Source: Planctomycetota bacterium (GTDB lineage: Bacteria; Planctomycetota; Planctomycetia; Planctomycetales; Planctomycetaceae). From it: a DNA stretch of 12,680 bases. This document shows, piece by piece, positions 1 to 7,775 of the stretch. Where the stretch lies: contig QWOR01000211.1 in assembly GCA_003669575.1 (NCBI GenBank), positions 1 through 12,680 of the forward strand, read 5' to 3'. Position 1 is the first letter of the stretch. Every line of letters starts with the position of its first letter. The translations under genes were made by a program, and so were the position numbers. The notes below the pieces were generated by a model. It saw only the letters and a program-made list of their open reading frames with translations, ran no database searches and was not told where the DNA came from.

Positions 1-1418
1 AGTGTCAGCAATTCCGCAATCTTTTTCTGCATCTCGGAGACCAGTTCCCAGTCATCATTCAGACTGGCTGCACGCGCCCGGGCCATCATGACTTCGCGAC
101 GTGCCACAATATCGATCAGTTCACTCTGCAGTAGTTCGGTTTCGGCCTCCACATTCAATCGGGGGGCATCGTCCGGTGCATCCAGCACTGCCTGCTCGAC
201 ATAACCTGGGATCAGCGGAGCCTTCGCCAGCGGAGCCGCTCCGCTGTAGACGATCAAGTAACGTAGCGGCTTCTCGGTGTCAGCAGGAATCACAACTTCG
301 CCCCGACGATCGGTTCGCAACGTCACGCGATCTTCGACCTTGTCCTCCTTGGTTTCCGGGCGGTTGAGAAGCTCCACGCGATAACCTGCCATCGGAGCCT
401 GCGGCTTGCCTCGCGGAATCACCCGTAGCCGCGTACTCGGATGCATGATTTGAATCTTGAGTCCCAGCATCTCCATCCGACGACGACTGACTGCCAGCGG
501 TGACTTGAACGCGGAGATGACTGTTCCGCGCAGATAGCTCCGCTCGGCCAGATCAACACGAATCGTCGTCCATGGAATCGCCTGTAGCCGCTTCAGCTCC
601 CGTTTTTTCCCCAGATGACGCAAGAAGGCGTTCACATGGTCGCCCACTCGAAACGGCGTCAGACTGACATCGGGTGGCAGGTACTCCCCCCCCTTGACCC
701 TCATCTCGACCTTTCCGTCAGTCACGGTGTCGATCGAGACCAACGGCCGGAACACGTCAAACACCACTTCCGCACCCAGTGCAGCCAGCAGTCGACGATC
801 AAACGTTCGGCGGTTCTGCACCGACGTGGTCGACTGAGATGCGCGATCCCACTCCACGCCGGAAACACGATATTCGGTACCGACGCGATCCACGGTGAGG
901 ACGAACTTCTTATCGAAGGCTGTGGGCTCCATCGCCGTGTTCCAGCTGGCCGCAGTGCGCTGTTCCAACATCGCACGATTCAGTGGCTCCCCCGAGGCCG
1001 CTCGTGTCACCTCGCAGTTCCACCATTTCCCAATGCGAGATTCGACGAGCCCAGTGAGCTGGTCGACCATCCGCTGGATGTCCCGATTGGTGAGGCCCGC
1101 TTCCGAGTCGACTCCCACGGAAATCGAGACCCGGTAAACTTGTTCCTGATAAGGAATCACGACCGGCTTGGTGACCACCTCAGGCTTCTGATCCGCGTTC
1201 GCCGTAGCAGGTGTTGCCGCACCAGCTGGAACGGAAACCGAGTCACTGGACGGTACCTGTGACTCCGGAGTTGCAGTCTGAACAGCTGGTGTTGCAGAGT
1301 CGGCGGCAGCAGTCGGCACCGCCTCTTGAGCGAATCCAGTTTGCATTTCGCCGAATGCCAGCCACGCTGCGCAAGCGAACAGCGTCCTGAACATCCAGCA
1401 AACCGATTTCGTTCTCAT
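1..1418 (-). CDS. Unrecognised secreted protein, 3' end outside the window
   Basis: An open frame runs from the ATG at 1418 to the window edge: 472 codons with no stop. I do not recognise the family. Residues 1-31 form a signal peptide (basic start, hydrophobic core CWMFRTLFACAAWLAF, likely cleavage near GFA-Q). Residues 32-85 are an Ala/Thr/Pro-rich, low-complexity linker. A mixed alpha/beta region follows (about 90-335, with KWWNC near 131-135). About 340-410 looks like a beta-sandwich, with the pattern LRTDRRGEVVIP that recalls carboxypeptidase-regulatory/Ig-like extension domains (inference). Residues 425-472 are charged and helical. The start was chosen because GGAG at 1427-1430 sits 8 nt upstream; an in-frame ATG at 1436 has no ribosome site. 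It is the most distal operon gene visible, so a periplasmic or envelope-associated partner of the ExbBD machine is plausible but unproven. Confidence 0.8.
   Translation of the reverse strand, partial: MRTKSVCWMFRTLFACAAWLAFGEMQTGFAQEAVPTAAADSATPAVQTATPESQVPSSDSVSVPAGAATPATANADQKPEVVTKPVVIPYQEQVYRVSISVGVDSEAGLTNRDIQRMVDQLTGLVESRIGKWWNCEVTRAASGEPLNRAMLEQRTAASWNTAMEPTAFDKKFVLTVDRVGTEYRVSGVEWDRASQSTTSVQNRRTFDRRLLAALGAEVVFDVFRPLVSIDTVTDGKVEMRVKGGEYLPPDVSLTPFRVGDHVNAFLRHLGKKRELKRLQAIPWTTIRVDLAERSYLRGTVISAFKSPLAVSRRRMEMLGLKIQIMHPSTRLRVIPRGKPQAPMAGYRVELLNRPETKEDKVEDRVTLRTDRRGEVVIPADTEKPLRYLIVYSGAAPLAKAPLIPGYVEQAVLDAPDDAPRLNVEAETELLQSELIDIVARREVMMARARAASLNDDWELVSEMQKKIAELLT
686..693. repeat. Poly-G(8) tract inside the unknown secreted protein gene
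   Basis: Eight consecutive C on the plus strand read as eight G in the coding strand, covering codons for Lys-Gly-Gly-Glu near residues 242-245. The frame stays open across it, so the tract length is compatible with an intact gene. Runs of this length are candidate slippage or sequencing-error sites. Confidence 0.6.
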
Positions 1419-1488
1419 CTGCACCACTCCATCCATTCACGACTGACTCGGCACTGCATTTCGCTCATCGATCCACATAGACAACGAA

Positions 1489-3993
1489 TCACTGTTCCGA
1501 GAGCCACGCCTCCACCACCCATCGATCCACCGAGTCATAACATTGCATCGGTCGAGGCGGGAATCCACGCACGTTCTTGCGCATCACAACGTAGTTGTCG
1601 ACCTCGAACAGCGGCAGATAAGCGGATTCCACGGAGAGTCGACGATGCAGATCCTGTGATTGGGCGATCACAAGATTCCAGTCGGCGGTCCGATCAAGCT
1701 CCATCAGCTGTTGCCGGAGCCAGTCGGGCTTCTTGGTCAGATCGAGCAAATTGGCTCGCGGATTCAGCGTCACGATCGACCACCAGTCGACCACGGGCTC
1801 TGGCAGAATTCCCACGCGATAGATCAGGTCATACTTCGCCTGCGGACCTTCGTCATCCGGGACCAGCTCCACATTGATCCCCACCCGTTTCCAGCTTCGG
1901 ATCATTGACTGCGCCGCAGCCCGCTCAGTGAATGAAGGAGGTGCCACCATCCGCAGTGTGGGCATGGCCTGTCCTTCGGGGGCTACACGCTGTGCAGCTG
2001 CCACACTCATCGCCAATGCCGCCGACATGTCAAACGTCACTGGCCGAGCCTGCAGGCTGTTGCCATAGCTGGCCTTGGGGAACGGCGATTCGATGAGACG
2101 ACCGTGCTGCGCAGCGGGGTCGCGCAGAATGACCTCCCGCAAGAGTTTCTCTCGATCGACGGCATATGCCAGAGCCCGGCGCAGCTCGCGGCTCTTGCCT
2201 GCCGGACTGTCGGGATGAAACAGCACCAGATGTGTCGTCGGCACCGCATACGGCAGAACGAAGAAATCCTTCATCACAGCTTCGTCAGCCTGAAGTCGTC
2301 GCACGTGCCAGTCGGGCAGATTGGGCGTCATGGCGATCTCGCCTCGCAGCAGCGCCTGAACCACGCGATCATGGCTGGGATACTTGTGCTCGACCACTTC
2401 GGCGATGTGATACTGCTGCAAACCGTTCGGCTCGCTCCGGGCCCGTCGATAGACCGTCCGATCCGAATCGCTCTCCACTCGCTTGAAGCCAGTTCCACCC
2501 GACTCCTCTTCCAGATTGCCCGGCGGATAGATCGCCGCCAGCACCGCCTCAATACGAGAGGGCACTCGCTCAAACGTAACCAGAAACTCCGTCGGCGACA
2601 GCAACTCGATCGAACGAATCAAACCGGCCAGACGCTCATCGAACTCCGCATGCTCTGGATTGGTTCGATCGAGCAACATCTGCACGGCCGTTGGCGCGTC
2701 GAGCAGCGGCTGAGTCTCCCAGGGCTGACGATTCTGCTTGAGCTCAAATCGCATCCGCCGCCCCAGATCCAGGGGTTCAAATTCATTGAAATACCGGGTG
2801 CGATACTGAGCTGTCCCCCCCTGCATGTGGTCAAGAGAAAAGAGTGGCACGTGGGTCAAATGCTCTTCCCGCAGTTCGGCATCCGCTGGCAACGGATAGG
2901 AACACGGCTCGCCCGCCAGTCGAATGACTCCGACGTGCAGACGCTGATACCGTTCGACGATCGGTTTGTGTCTGGCTTTCAGGTTTTTCAACTTCGGCCA
3001 GATCACGGCGGCCTTCTCGGCATATTCCGGCGCCTCGGCGAACTTCCCTTCTTTGTAAAGCTCTTCGGCCCGGGTCAACATCGCGACACAACGCTGCTCC
3101 AATCCGTTCGAGATCGCAGCCACCTGCGGGTTATCGGGATAAAGCGATCGCAGCCGCTCCAGATGGTGGTGCGCTTGCGGGTAGTCTTCCTTCTCCGCTG
3201 CTCCCAGTGCCAGCGTCTGCAGCACATTCCCGATCTGGTCACTGACCCCTGGAAAATCCTTTTGCAAGGAATAGAGTTCCTCCAGCGGCACCAGAGCATC
3301 TTCCAGCCGTCCCTGATCCATGCGAATCTTTGCATCGGCCAGGAGCAGAGAGCCCTGCTTCTCCAGCAAGCCAGGCCAGTCTGGCACGTTCTCCAGCATC
3401 CAGTTCAGGAACTCCAGCGAGACATCGATGTTCCCCTCCTTGGCCAGCAGATCCATCCGCTGGAGCATGAGGTCCTCGTGGTGGATGATCTGCCGGATCT
3501 CTTTCAGCGGGATCCGATATTCCGGGGAAACTTTCTCGCCGGGCACCGTGACATAAAGGAAGTTCAGGTCCCGGAGTTCTTTCTCGAATTTCTCCAGTTC
3601 CTCTCCTTCCAGCCCAACACGCTTATTCTTCAGCTCGTCATGGGCCTGCATTCGCTTCTCAATCGTCCCCGGCCGCGGAGCCAGCGATTCTACCACCAGC
3701 ACTCGACCACTCTGTAACACGATCCAGTCGCGAAGCGGCCCGCCAATCAGCTCACCTGCCTCAGGGACCTTCATCTCCTCAAGCAGTGGCAACTGCTCTT
3801 CCGTCTTCACGGAAGGCATGGTGGGAGCAGGAGTCTCTGACTTGTTCCCCTCCGCAGGAGCCTCATCCTTCGACTCCGCCGGCGTATCCTGTGCTTCGCT
3901 GGCAGGAGCATCGTCCTGACCGAAACAGGGAACCTGCCCCAGTCCCACGAGAGCGAGCAGCAGACACCAGGTTGTGAACCATCTCCCGACCAT
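1489..3993 (-). CDS. Secreted TPR protein fused to a family-5 solute-binding (SBP_bac_5-like) domain
   Basis: This 834-residue exported protein begins with a signal peptide (residues 1-25, core CLLLALVGLGQVPCFG, no proper lipobox) and a Glu/Ala/Pro-rich linker to about 65. Residues 80-180 are an N-terminal domain of unknown type. Three TPR-like helix pairs follow near 228-247 (QGRLEDALVPLEEL), 266-288 and 315-333 (EGKFAEAPEYAEKAAVIWP). From about 352 to 825 the chain matches the peptide/nickel-binding SBP_bac_5 fold, shown by RRALAYAVDREKLLREVI (605-622) and the C-terminal pattern YLPLFEVDNYVVMRKNVRGF (792-811). Family members normally bind oligopeptides for an ABC importer, but no permease or ATPase is encoded here. 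It may therefore be a ligand-binding or scaffold partner of the ExbBD complex (inference). Start chosen from the ribosome site at 4003-4008; starting at 4023 would put ten extra residues before the signal peptide. Confidence 0.8.
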   Translation of the reverse strand: MVGRWFTTWCLLLALVGLGQVPCFGQDDAPASEAQDTPAESKDEAPAEGNKSETPAPTMPSVKTEEQLPLLEEMKVPEAGELIGGPLRDWIVLQSGRVLVVESLAPRPGTIEKRMQAHDELKNKRVGLEGEELEKFEKELRDLNFLYVTVPGEKVSPEYRIPLKEIRQIIHHEDLMLQRMDLLAKEGNIDVSLEFLNWMLENVPDWPGLLEKQGSLLLADAKIRMDQGRLEDALVPLEELYSLQKDFPGVSDQIGNVLQTLALGAAEKEDYPQAHHHLERLRSLYPDNPQVAAISNGLEQRCVAMLTRAEELYKEGKFAEAPEYAEKAAVIWPKLKNLKARHKPIVERYQRLHVGVIRLAGEPCSYPLPADAELREEHLTHVPLFSLDHMQGGTAQYRTRYFNEFEPLDLGRRMRFELKQNRQPWETQPLLDAPTAVQMLLDRTNPEHAEFDERLAGLIRSIELLSPTEFLVTFERVPSRIEAVLAAIYPPGNLEEESGGTGFKRVESDSDRTVYRRARSEPNGLQQYHIAEVVEHKYPSHDRVVQALLRGEIAMTPNLPDWHVRRLQADEAVMKDFFVLPYAVPTTHLVLFHPDSPAGKSRELRRALAYAVDREKLLREVILRDPAAQHGRLIESPFPKASYGNSLQARPVTFDMSAALAMSVAAAQRVAPEGQAMPTLRMVAPPSFTERAAAQSMIRSWKRVGINVELVPDDEGPQAKYDLIYRVGILPEPVVDWWSIVTLNPRANLLDLTKKPDWLRQQLMELDRTADWNLVIAQSQDLHRRLSVESAYLPLFEVDNYVVMRKNVRGFPPRPMQCYDSVDRWVVEAWLSEQ

Positions 3994-4002
3994 CGGGAAC
4001 CA

Positions 4003-4008
4003 CCTTCC
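4003..4008 (-). promoter_or_regulatory. Ribosome binding site deciding the start at 3993
   Basis: GGAAGG on the minus strand lies 9 nt upstream of the ATG at 3993. The upstream in-frame ATG at 4023 is preceded directly by GGA with no usable spacing, so the internal start is preferred and yields a canonical signal peptide. Confidence 0.6.
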
Positions 4009-4050
4009 AAAATCGACACACATTCCAACAGTCAGAGTCGTCCCGCCTCA

Positions 4051-7000
4051 CTACTTGGCCGGAGCACTGAGCGGGATCAGGCTGCCATCCCACGTCATGA
4101 GAAACCAGCTGTTCCCCAACTGGACTGGCCCGGAATCGAGTTGCCCCGACGCCTGCTGCTCGGAGGCAATCTCACCAGTCTGCGGACTCACATGCAGTAC
4201 GAGTCCACTCCGAAATGCCAGCACCAGATGCCCGTCGATTTCCACGGGTTGACCCGCCAGCGTGGAATCCGGGAGCTTCATCGTCCACTTCTCGGTCAGC
4301 TCCGCATCGGGGTTCAGGCAGAGCAGATTCTCGTTCCCACTCTCGACCAGCACCCCCGCCGACGTGACATAGGCCGCACCACTCGCGGGGACTTCCAAGG
4401 TTCGCTGGCCGCGCGGCTCCAACTTCGTCGCATCGAACAGCTGGACATCCCCCGTCGAACACGCGACAGCGAATCTTCCTCCGGAAATCACGACCTTGCC
4501 GATCACCGGACCGGGCAATGCCTGCTTGGAAATCAAGGCGAGGTTGTTCTTGGCTTCAAGCCGAATTTGCAGCAGCTCTCCCGCATCCGTCACACCGACG
4601 ACGGTCCTGTCATCCACCGACAACACCTGGGTCCATTTCGGAGGAGCCTCGCCACTGGGGAACTGGAAGTCCTGAATAACATTGTCCCCCTGCCCCGTAC
4701 GAGCAACATGCATGCGACCCGCCAGTGGAACAACAATGCGTTTCCCCAGTCGGGCTGGCGCAGCTTGCGGACTGGCAGGCAGTGTTCCCTGCCGCTCGAT
4801 CTGACCCAGACGATTGAGGACCCAGATCCGAGGCTCGGGGTCCCCACTCACGACCGCGACCTGCGCATCGGGCAGTGGGCAGGCCAGGATGGGCTGTGAG
4901 GTCTCTCGATTAATCGGCAGCAGGTCAGGCTTTTGGGCCTGAAAGCCCGGCTGCGTCAATTCAGCGGCCGACACGCGAAAGGGAGCCCCGCTCTCACTGA
5001 CCGCGAGTAGCGCAGGTGCCTCTCCCGCGAGCGAGGACACAGCGATGACTCTGGCTCCGGCCACCAGCTGCCACGTGCTGGTCAGAGTGTCTCGCTCCGT
5101 TTGCGTCAATGTCACTGCATCGGTAAACGGCCGGCGGCGGGCATTGAACAGCAATACCCCCTGATGCTGATTCGGCTGAGACGAGAGACCAATGGCTTCC
5201 ACTTTGGGATCAACCTGAATCGCATTGGCCGTCAGCTGCAGACGACGCAGTGCACTACTCGACATCCACACCTGCTTCTCAGGCCCGGTGGTCAGATAGA
5301 TCGAGCTGCCGGTAGCCCCCTGAACCTGATACGTCGGCCCAGTCGTCAGAGCCGGTTCCCCGACGGTATTCGACACGCTGAATGCGGAGACGCGTTCGAT
5401 GGTCGATGGCACAAACAGGTCGCTGCCGCGAATCACCGATTCATCAACCACCATTCCGGTGATCTGGCCCGACCCCACTTCCACCAGAGTCGGCTTATTA
5501 CCATCCAGCTTAATGAGGTGGAGCGTAGAGCTGTTCTCGGAGTGGTTCTCAACAAAGGCCACATACTCCGCCACGGAGATGAGAGGGGCCGCCACCGACT
5601 GCGACTTCTGAGCAAAGTACGAAACCGCGGAGCATTCGAGGGGACTCCGTGTCACCGTATAGATCACATCCTGGTCGCCCACGACGACCAGGTGGCTTTC
5701 ATCGGATGGTTCCTGACCGGGAGCTGCGCCCTGTCGAATGATCGCCGGCCCACTGATCGGCTGCGAGAACTTGAGTGTGCTCAGAATCGTCCCGGCATCC
5801 AGGTCAAGCTTCATGAGCATGCCCCCCACGGTCGAGACGTAGACCTTACCTTCATCGATGAGTGGCTTGCCTGTCACGCGATCTCCCAGAGACTGACGCC
5901 AGACCAGCTCTCCGGTGTTCCGCTTCACACGCACGATCTCGTCGTGATCCGAGTCGTAGCAAATCAGACTCGGCATCTTGTCCTCTTCCACGGGAAAGAA
6001 CGCCGGATCACTGCCCACCACACGACGCCAGACGGGCAATCCGGTCATCGTATCGACGCCATACAGGCAGTCCTTGCTCAGAACCCACACCACTTCATTC
6101 ACGCTGACCTGATCGGTGCCTGATCGAGCATGAAACATCAGCGTCCGAGGGGCGGGCAACGTCACCGGCCACTCCTCGACAACAGCCTGAGTGTTGGGCG
6201 ACGCCGCTTCCACGAGCGAACGCTCGACCTCCATGGTCGTTTTCAGCATGTCGCGAAACGTGCTGTTATTGGAAAAATCAGGGTATCTCGCCAGCAATTC
6301 GCGGCGCAGACGAAGAGCCTCCATCGGCTGCTTATTGGTGTTGGCCTGGGTGATGGCTGCGGTGCCCTCTGCATTGAACCTCGATTTGTCGATCAGTAGT
6401 TTTGAGGCCCGCATCGCGTCTTTAATCAGGCCAATTTTCTCCGTCGGCTGGGCATCCTTCGGACTGTAGTTCGTCAAGAGCGTAATCGCTTCCGTAGCCG
6501 TTGTCAGGAGGCCTTCGCCGACATCGGGGGCCTTCTTGCCAGCCAGTTGTGCGGCTCCCAATGCCGCGTTCCCCGCGCGGGTCGCAATCTCGGGGCGCAT
6601 CGATTCAAAGAGCTTGTGATCCGCATTCAGGTTCACAAAATCACGAATCGCCTGAATGCCTTCTGCATATTGTGACGCGCCGCCACCAATCTTCTGGTCG
6701 ATCTTGGCCAGACCAATCAGCAACTCTGCTTCCGCAGCGTTGACATCCTTTGGAAATATCTGGAGAAACTCTCGCAATGCCTCCTCGCCCTGCTGATACT
6801 TCCCCTCATTCAGAAGGCCCTTGGCCATTTCGAATTCGGTCCCGGCAATTCGTCGGAATGCCGTGAAATAGAAGGCACAGCCCGCCACGATGAGCAGAGC
6901 GCAGATCCCCGCGAGCCCGAGTACGACCGGCGACTTGAGCGGATCCTGCTCGCCAGGTCGTTTGGGAGCGGTCAGCACCACTTCTTTCAAACGGGAAGTC

Positions 7001-7668
7001 AGCTTCGACTTCCCGGATTCACTCGGAGAGTCACCATCAAGTTCCGCGGAATCCAGGTCATCGAGCGATTCATCAACAGGCCCCGGGCGAGGCTTGGAAC
7101 TCGGTCTGACCGGGGCATTCTCCTCTTCGTCTTCCACAACGTCAAAGTGCTCGTTCGCGACCGCTTTCTTCCTCCCCCCACCTGCCTCGCTCTTCTTGCT
7201 GTCCATCGCCAATAGCTCGAGGCTTTGCATCAAGTCCTCGTCCGAACGTGGGGCGGTCGGCACCGGCTTTTTGGGTGGAGTGGAGCCCTTCTGCTGCTTC
7301 TCCGCCTGCCGAGCCGCCTGAATTACTTCCTCAGACGTCGGCTTGATGCCTATCGATTCCGCCGGGGAATCTTCAACCGTCAGGCCCCCATGAAACCGGA
7401 CATCAACCGTCCCGAACCGCAGAGTGTCCCCCGACTTCAACACAGCCCGCTGCACGGGCGTTCCGTTCAGGTCGATCGGTGCCGTCCCCGCAGCCACTGC
7501 CTCCCAGTTGTCTTTGTTCCAGAAGATCCGGCAATGGAGGATTTCCACGCCTTTCTCATCGATCCGCAGATCGTTGGAGGAATGGCTGCCGATGGTCATC
7601 GGTTGCCGCTTGTAGAGATCCCGTCGCTCCACATCGCCGGTCAGGTGGATGATTTCCAGGAGAGCCAT
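4051..7668 (-). CDS. FHA domain - transmembrane - TPR-like - PQQ-type beta-propeller protein
   Basis: This is a 1205-residue inner-membrane protein. Residues 1-95 are an FHA domain: IGSHSSNDLRI (26-36), LHCRIF (44-49) and LNGT (67-70) occupy the family motif positions. FHA domains normally bind phosphothreonine, but here the GR Arg is Ser28 and the SxxH Ser is Glu42. Residues 96-245 are charged and disordered. One membrane segment (about 246-270) is flanked by basic residues on its N-side, which predicts FHA in the cytoplasm and the rest in the periplasm. TPR-like helices follow (288-308, GKYQQGEEALREFLQIFP). From about 515 to 1205 come repeats of PQQ-like/BamB type, for example GVDTMTGLPVWRR (537-549), KRNTGELVWRQ (582-592) and GLVLHVSPQTGEI (1155-1167), long enough for two propellers. 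The open frame extends upstream to a TTG at 7767, but the ATG at 7668 starts exactly at the FHA domain. It could couple a cytoplasmic signal to a periplasmic propeller (inference). Confidence 0.88.
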   Translation of the reverse strand: MALLEIIHLTGDVERRDLYKRQPMTIGSHSSNDLRIDEKGVEILHCRIFWNKDNWEAVAAGTAPIDLNGTPVQRAVLKSGDTLRFGTVDVRFHGGLTVEDSPAESIGIKPTSEEVIQAARQAEKQQKGSTPPKKPVPTAPRSDEDLMQSLELLAMDSKKSEAGGGRKKAVANEHFDVVEDEEENAPVRPSSKPRPGPVDESLDDLDSAELDGDSPSESGKSKLTSRLKEVVLTAPKRPGEQDPLKSPVVLGLAGICALLIVAGCAFYFTAFRRIAGTEFEMAKGLLNEGKYQQGEEALREFLQIFPKDVNAAEAELLIGLAKIDQKIGGGASQYAEGIQAIRDFVNLNADHKLFESMRPEIATRAGNAALGAAQLAGKKAPDVGEGLLTTATEAITLLTNYSPKDAQPTEKIGLIKDAMRASKLLIDKSRFNAEGTAAITQANTNKQPMEALRLRRELLARYPDFSNNSTFRDMLKTTMEVERSLVEAASPNTQAVVEEWPVTLPAPRTLMFHARSGTDQVSVNEVVWVLSKDCLYGVDTMTGLPVWRRVVGSDPAFFPVEEDKMPSLICYDSDHDEIVRVKRNTGELVWRQSLGDRVTGKPLIDEGKVYVSTVGGMLMKLDLDAGTILSTLKFSQPISGPAIIRQGAAPGQEPSDESHLVVVGDQDVIYTVTRSPLECSAVSYFAQKSQSVAAPLISVAEYVAFVENHSENSSTLHLIKLDGNKPTLVEVGSGQITGMVVDESVIRGSDLFVPSTIERVSAFSVSNTVGEPALTTGPTYQVQGATGSSIYLTTGPEKQVWMSSSALRRLQLTANAIQVDPKVEAIGLSSQPNQHQGVLLFNARRRPFTDAVTLTQTERDTLTSTWQLVAGARVIAVSSLAGEAPALLAVSESGAPFRVSAAELTQPGFQAQKPDLLPINRETSQPILACPLPDAQVAVVSGDPEPRIWVLNRLGQIERQGTLPASPQAAPARLGKRIVVPLAGRMHVARTGQGDNVIQDFQFPSGEAPPKWTQVLSVDDRTVVGVTDAGELLQIRLEAKNNLALISKQALPGPVIGKVVISGGRFAVACSTGDVQLFDATKLEPRGQRTLEVPASGAAYVTSAGVLVESGNENLLCLNPDAELTEKWTMKLPDSTLAGQPVEIDGHLVLAFRSGLVLHVSPQTGEIASEQQASGQLDSGPVQLGNSWFLMTWDGSLIPLSAPAK

Positions 7669-7775
7669 AACTGTGCGATCTTCCGTTGTGTGGTCCGCGG
7701 GGGACGTCTCTATTCTGCTTGACTGTGATTCCGGGCGAGCCCACTCCACAACCGGCCCGTGCGACAATCAATCGC

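Noticed and set aside
615..1262. A 215-codon open frame on the plus strand, and smaller frames at 101-367 and 895-1137
   Set aside because: They lie inside the minus-strand secreted-protein gene, which has a signal peptide, ribosome site and 472 uninterrupted codons. The plus-strand products look like shadow translations.
1419..1436. In-frame ATG at 1436 for the unknown secreted protein
   Set aside because: No ribosome site precedes it, whereas the ATG at 1418 has GGAG at 8-nt spacing.
2104..3717. A 537-codon open frame on the plus strand
   Set aside because: It is antisense to the TPR/solute-binding gene, whose product has clear family motifs. The antisense product is rich in Arg, His, Gln and Leu with no recognisable domain, as expected for a shadow frame in GC-rich DNA.
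3994..4023. ATG at 4023 as start of the TPR/solute-binding protein
   Set aside because: It lacks a properly spaced ribosome site and would place ten residues before an otherwise normal signal peptide; the ATG at 3993 has GGAAGG 9 nt upstream.
5101..6123. A 340-codon open frame on the plus strand
   Set aside because: It lies opposite the beta-propeller repeats and has the same His/Arg-rich shadow composition, with no signal or domain.
7669..7767. TTG start at 7767 adding 33 residues to the FHA protein
   Set aside because: The extension has no domain character and lies in the gap after the exbD stop. The ATG at 7668 starts exactly where the FHA fold starts.
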